From: Argentina anserina
Taxonomy: Eukaryota > Streptophyta > Magnoliopsida > Rosales > Rosaceae
Reading direction: 5' to 3'
DNA length: 64,000 nucleotides
NCBI RefSeq assembly: GCF_933775445.1
Contig: NC_065877.1
Location: 5,704,001 to 5,768,000, forward strand
The first letter of the stretch is position 1, and each line of letters opens with the position of its first letter. The notes beneath the pieces are model-generated. The model searched no databases, was not told the DNA's origin, and was given only the letters and a program-made list of their open reading frames with translations. Below, piece after piece: positions 59,328 through 64,000 of this stretch. The position numbers were made by a program, and so were the translations under genes.

Positions 59328-60152
59328 GGTCCCGACGGGATGGGAACCTTGGCCACACCGGAATAGTCATAGATGTAAACGTAATTTATACTTCCAAGTT
59401 TTGCAGACTCGAAGTGAATTGCAGCACTCTTTATAGGTGAGGACTTTTCATGCCTATACGTGTGATCATCGGCTAGCCCATGCAAGCTGAGAATTGGCTT
59501 GGCAAAAGGCATAGTGTAAGAATGAGATTGGGTCTGTCTGCTGCTGCATGTCAAGATTACATATACTGCATTGTATCAGACAGTGTCAAGTCACAAATCA
59601 GTCAAGATGCCATAGGATTTGATAAAATAAGTAGTGGTTTAGCATGTACTGTAAGGTGAGTATAATACTTATGTACGATTAGATCTGTGGCCATGCTACT
59701 CATTTGCATCAAGTTATTCATCTCCCAATTCTTTTCGTTTCTTACCCCATTCATTTCCCAATTTCTCTTTTCGTTTATGCCTCCGGGGTCCAACTACACC
59801 GACTCTATTTCTGTCGTATTGAATCAATCCACAGACAATGGATGACTGCCCTATAATGTTCATCCCAAAGATGCAAAGTTGCAAGACTTGAATAAAACAA
59901 ATAAATACACGAGTATTCAGTTAAATCGTGATAAACAGATGTAGCTTTAACAGGAGATAAAATTCCATAGACTATTCTAGTTTCAAAGTATCTTAGGTAA
60001 CACAATACTGTGCCTTCAGAAGCACATCTGAGTTTCTTGGTTGGAAACAAAGATAGTGATCAAACGAACATCTAAGAAACATTATTTGCTCCCATATATC
60101 AAGAAGGATGTACACAGATGGCGGGAGGACAGCAGGAATCCTTAGTAATGTC
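59328..60152. other. Convergent 3' spacer
   Basis: Holds the 3' untranslated regions of AMP deaminase and of the minus-strand small gene. No coding signal. Confidence 0.45.
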
Positions 60153-61537
60153 TTACCGGTCTTTGAAAGTCTGCAAACAGGTAAAAAAAAAAAGACACGA
60201 CATTAGCCATTCTCATTCTCAGATATGGAGAACTTCTACTCGAAAAGAGAAACAATACTCACTTCAGAGATATCCTTCATCTGCTCAGCAAATTGTTCCT
60301 TCTTCTTGGCAGCTGTGAAAATACACTGTTTAATATACGCACAATACTCGGTCAAATGTGCAGCACAAGGACCAGCTATATTGTACTTACCTATATTAGA
60401 TAGCTCCTCCACCTGCTTTGATGTCCTCACAGCAAACCTCTGGAATGATTTACTGAAATCCAGCACAAATTCAGTAAAGAGAGATCGTTGAATGAAAACC
60501 CATACATAATACATTTCCTTAGGACTTGGTAGCACTTACTAGTCATTTAATAAGCAAAGCAATCTATGCAAAATGCATGAATAGACTAAACAGATGACCA
60601 CAGAAGAGACTGACGATTATTCTAGCATAAAACAGGACTTGGTTACATGCACAAACAAGGGCCAGGCTTTCACCAGCAAGGCCATCAAGGCTATTAGCCT
60701 GGAACCTCCAATGTACTTATTGTGGCAAAGCAGTGTATGTGGCTCTTGCCATTACAAGAGATATCAGTATGTATAGACAAGCAGCCATCTTTGTGGTAAC
60801 ATGTCCTAACCCAGCCACATAGCAGACTACATTTCAGCTACTCGCAACAACAGTAACAACGGAAGATTGCAAAATATCTCACTTTCAGTCACGCATTTCA
60901 CACCAGTGTACCAGTCCGTATATCAATTTACCAAAAAACAAAAAATGACACTAACTATCGTTGTGAATAAATGGTTGCCCCAAAACAGCTTAAAATTGCA
61001 TGTTAGAACAACCAAAAAATCGACCCCTATGGCCAAAATATTCTCAAGACCTCCATTTCCTCATATCTGCAGCATATCAAACGTTACAATGCAAGACCAA
61101 AATTGTTTTGCTTCGAGAGCCTACCAATCAGGAATATAAACAATGGTCCTGCCGGCCTTTCAAATCGCTAGTTATCAACCATCTCAATCTCAACTATCAG
61201 CAGCCAAGAACATAATAAAACAAAACACTAAAATTACAATTCAACCCAAATTAATAATGTCCTCAAGCATTTGAAGCAGCAACGCAATAAAAAGCTGCGC
61301 CGCAGCTTAAATTAGACGAAAATCTACAAACTTGAGAGCTAAGTTTCGCTTCTATTGGAACGAGCCGATCAGGAATAGAATGATCCTTGTGGCCAGAGAT
61401 GAAGCTTTTAACCAAATTAAAACCACCCAAAATTAATATCAATGAAGACGAAGGTACCTGTTGGCGAGGCTATCAACCAGAAGCTCATTGACGAGGTACG
61501 ACATGACTCTGTGAGCGAAACCTCCACCACCGGCCAT
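60153..61537 (-). CDS. Small conserved-looking plant protein, 69 aa, function unknown
   Basis: Four exons: 61537–61458, 60452–60391, 60312–60263, 60170–60153, together 70 codons including the stop. The sequence starts MAGGGGFAHRVMSYLVNELL and continues with SFQRFAVRTSKQVEELSN and AAKKKEQFAEQMKDIS, ending TFKDR. The second half looks helical and charged, possibly a short coiled coil. There is no clear membrane segment. I recall similar 70-residue plant proteins of unknown role, but cannot name one. Support comes from four introns with good GT–AG ends and an unbroken phase through tiny exons, one of only 18 bp. The first intron is about 1 kb. Confidence 0.7.
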
Positions 61538-62657
61538 GGTTTTGTATTCTAATTACCTGGAAAAGTTAATACGAATAAACTCCCTGATTGAGTTTAGAGA
61601 AAAAGGTTGAAGATTTTGTTAAACCCTAAATATATAAACCTCAGGTTTGGGGCTTTGCAATCAATTAGAACAGAAGGAGAGTGAAATTTGAAGGGAGATA
61701 GAGAGAGATGGGGGATTTAGAAACCCTAATCGAGAGGAGAGATAAGCACGTTGATTTCTAGACCTCCGAGAAATCTCGAGTCTTCGAGAAGCAAGCAGAA
61801 ATGCGGCTTCAGCCCGTTTTTATACGATGGGGTGTAGACCAAAGTGATTGGGCTGGGCTGTCCACTTCACGGGCCCAAAGGCTGAAGAGGCATGGAGGGG
61901 TGAAATTGAAAATATAAATGCCGGATCTATTTACATTTAGCGTGGCAACACCTTCAAGGCTTTAAAATACTTTTGGCAGCAAATGAGTTAGTTTAGCAAC
62001 TAATAAACTCATCCGCAAACATCAAATTTAAAATTTTAGAAGTTAAAAAAACATGGGGGTGATTCAGGATATTAAAGATCACACAATTCGGATAACTTGC
62101 AAAAAAAAAAAAAACTTAATTATGAAGTAACAGTCATATACTATGCTTTGCAGATGAGTTGATTCCATAGTTCACAAGACAATCCTTATGGGAATATTTA
62201 ATGACTACCATTCCAGTATAGAGCAAGGGTCCATGTCCTTGTAATCAAGCAACATTATATACTCTATATACCACTAACGGATTGGGAGAAGAGAAGACTT
62301 GTGCTTTCAAGTCTCAATATTGCAATATCATCTGCATCATCTGGCCGGTTAGTGAACTCTCATCCCATTATGATCAATTTGTGTTTGATGAATATTTTGA
62401 TAGAATGTTTATAAGTTTTTCGTATTACTAATTAAATTGAAGCTAGTGCAATCTTTGGTTTGATAATATGTGTAGTACGTGGTCGCGTTTCAGGAGAGTC
62501 GTTTTTCATTACAGTACATTACATGCACCACCAACGTACACGTTGTTCGAGCGATGGTTGCTTTCCATGAACTCAACGAGGGTTTGTAAACAGCAGCAAA
62601 GATCCATTATTACAATCGTCTAGCTATAAAGCTAAGATTGGCGATCGACGCTGGAAG
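61538..62657. other. Divergent spacer
   Basis: The first 250 bp upstream of the small gene hold GA-rich leader sequence, probably its promoter. The rest is AT-rich with an A-run at 62101–62114. No gene seen. Confidence 0.4.
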
Positions 62658-64000
62658 ATGATGGATAGCATGGACGACCATGTTGACTACTTGCAGGTTT
62701 CCAACTCTTCCATCTCTAGCTATATATATCTACTCTCTGTTTTTAGCTATTTACAACTTTTCAAAGAAAACTGGACTTCTCTAATCAAGCTACATGCTGT
62801 GATAAATGTCCATGCGCGCTCAAAGACTTCATCTCATTCTGTCCATTTTTCACAGCCACAAAACGGTAGCCTGCTACTCGCGCTGGAGCTGAAGTTGAGG
62901 GCGGCGTTGTACAACATAGAAAATGGGAGGAGACCGGAGGTTTCCATATACAGAGTACCGGAGAAAGTTCGAAAACTGAAGGAGGATGCCTACAATCCCC
63001 GCCTTGTCTCAATTGGACCTTTCCATCGAGACAAAGGTGACCTTGCACCAATGCAACAACATAAATCGTCTTACGTGAAATCCTTTCTTCGTCGGATGTT
63101 TATTGTTGACATTGATCAAGCTCGTGATGAGCATGCCATGTTTTTACTCCAAAGGAAAAAAATATGATCAATATCGTGGCAAGGAGGAGGAGAAAAGGTT
63201 TATTGCTGTTACTCTTTCTGTTGGGAAGATGGTTGGTGGATGCTACAGTGACAAGAGCGGACTACCTGCTTTTAACTTTTTACCATTGCTGCTCTTTGAT
63301 GCTGCTTCTGTTGTGTTGGAGAGGAGAGATCCACATCTAAGAAGTGACAAAGAAAATAAAGCTTATAAGTGGGTGGATAATAACTAATTGTACTGAGGTT
63401 TTTTGTGATTAAAACCCAACACCTGTGAGGTGGTTAAGTTGGGACAATATCGGTACAGTTGGTCCACGGGCCACGCTTGTCGCTGTTTAACAGCTTCATT
63501 GGAACTTTTCCTCAGGTTAGCCCCAAACTTGAATTATATAACGCCAGAAGAATTCCGGTCAGATCCAGTAATAAACAGTGCTTGGATGATCAGAGCTCTT
63601 TGACGTGATCTAGCATTGCTTGAAAACCAGATACCCTTCTTCATTCTCGACACTTTATATAAGTTAACCGAGCTTCGCCGCGAAATGATAAACCTTGAAG
63701 CTCCCGGCTCGGTCGCTGGGCTTGCTTTAAGTTTCTTCAAGCCTAAGATGACCCAAAATTCACATACAGAAGAGCATTCGTACGAAGACTGCAAGCATTT
63801 GCTTGATCTCTTGCACAAATCCTCCCTGCTGGCAACTCGTGAAAGACGTTACTCGGATGACTTAGCAGTAACACACTCTAATCAGGGTGCACTGCAGGTT
63901 AAGTTTATTCCAGATATTCAACATTGGGGATTTGGTTATTGCGCTTCAGAGCTTGTACAGTCCAGAATCGAACTTTGTCAACAGGAGTCCTCGGACTCTT
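62658..64000 (+). pseudogene. DUF247 family gene, interrupted, runs off the window
   Basis: Exon 1 is 62658–62696 and exon 2 starts at 62856. It contains the family signature SIYRVPEKVRKLKEDAYNPR, then LVSIGPFHRDKGDLAPMQQHK. The frame stops at 63165–63167. About 360 bp without DUF247 similarity follows. The family resumes at about 63535: INSAWMIRAL, a TGA at 63601–63603 in place of an expected residue, then RDLALLENQIPFFILDTLYK, continuing open to the window end. DUF247 proteins are plant-specific, usually membrane-anchored at the C-terminus, mostly of unknown function; in grasses some control self-incompatibility. Two stops and the foreign middle argue for a broken gene. An unusual intron could remove the middle but not the TGA. 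Confidence 0.75.

Noticed and set aside
62658..64000. DUF247 gene as part of a self-incompatibility locus
   Set aside because: DUF247 determinants of incompatibility are known in grasses; this is a eudicot-type context, with a broken gene and no partner genes.
1..64000. CRISPR arrays, bacterial operons, rRNA or intact tRNA genes
   Set aside because: None seen; the repeats present are microsatellites, minisatellites and transposon ends typical of plant nuclear DNA.

Overview
The window is plant nuclear DNA. It has intron-rich genes with GT–AG splice sites and plant-specific families (chlorophyll synthase, Em-type LEA proteins, DUF247, an AMP deaminase with a plant-type N-terminal anchor). LTR retrotransposons and hAT elements sit between and inside the genes. 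The protein sequences and short introns fit a core eudicot. Rosaceae is my guess, but I cannot prove it without database comparison. Exon boundaries were placed by hand from splice consensus, frame continuity and family knowledge. In the intact genes the exon lengths sum to whole codons.

Layout. 1–4.0 kb: repeat-derived DNA, including a GC-rich LTR-like block, a 26–27 bp tandem repeat, a decayed Copia gag and a 301-bp Copia LTR. 4.06–13.4 kb (minus): a pyruvate decarboxylase gene whose exon 5 is split by a complete, very young Copia element (4493–10564, target duplication GTTCC, LTRs differing at one base in 268). The same gene has also lost the splice acceptor before exon 5. 14.7–16.55 kb: a decayed hAT element. 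16.9–20.3 kb (minus): the ER J-protein ERDJ3A/TMS1. 22.1–26.0 kb (minus): EBP1. 27.46–32.36 kb (minus): an older, internally deleted Ty3/Gypsy element with target duplication CAAAG. 32.9–34.4 kb (minus): a mitochondrial succinate/fumarate carrier.

35.6–41.4 kb: a cluster of four Em-like (LEA group 1) genes. Only the third is plainly intact. The first carries a 34-base G homopolymer in its coding exon, the second is frameshifted, and the fourth has four 20-residue repeats but a nonsense codon and an 8-bp insertion. 42.6–46.6 kb (minus): chlorophyll synthase, 15 exons. 46.6–53.3 kb: gene-poor spacer. 53.3–59.3 kb (plus): AMP deaminase, 19 exons. 60.15–61.54 kb (minus): a conserved-looking 69-residue protein. 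62.66 kb to the end (plus): a broken DUF247 gene running off the window.

The housekeeping genes are unrelated in pathway and look like ordinary plant synteny, not an operon-like system. The most interesting biology is the freshly disrupted pyruvate decarboxylase with an organelle-like presequence, and the Em cluster, where repeat expansion, a homopolymer and compensating indels are reshaping seed-maturation genes.
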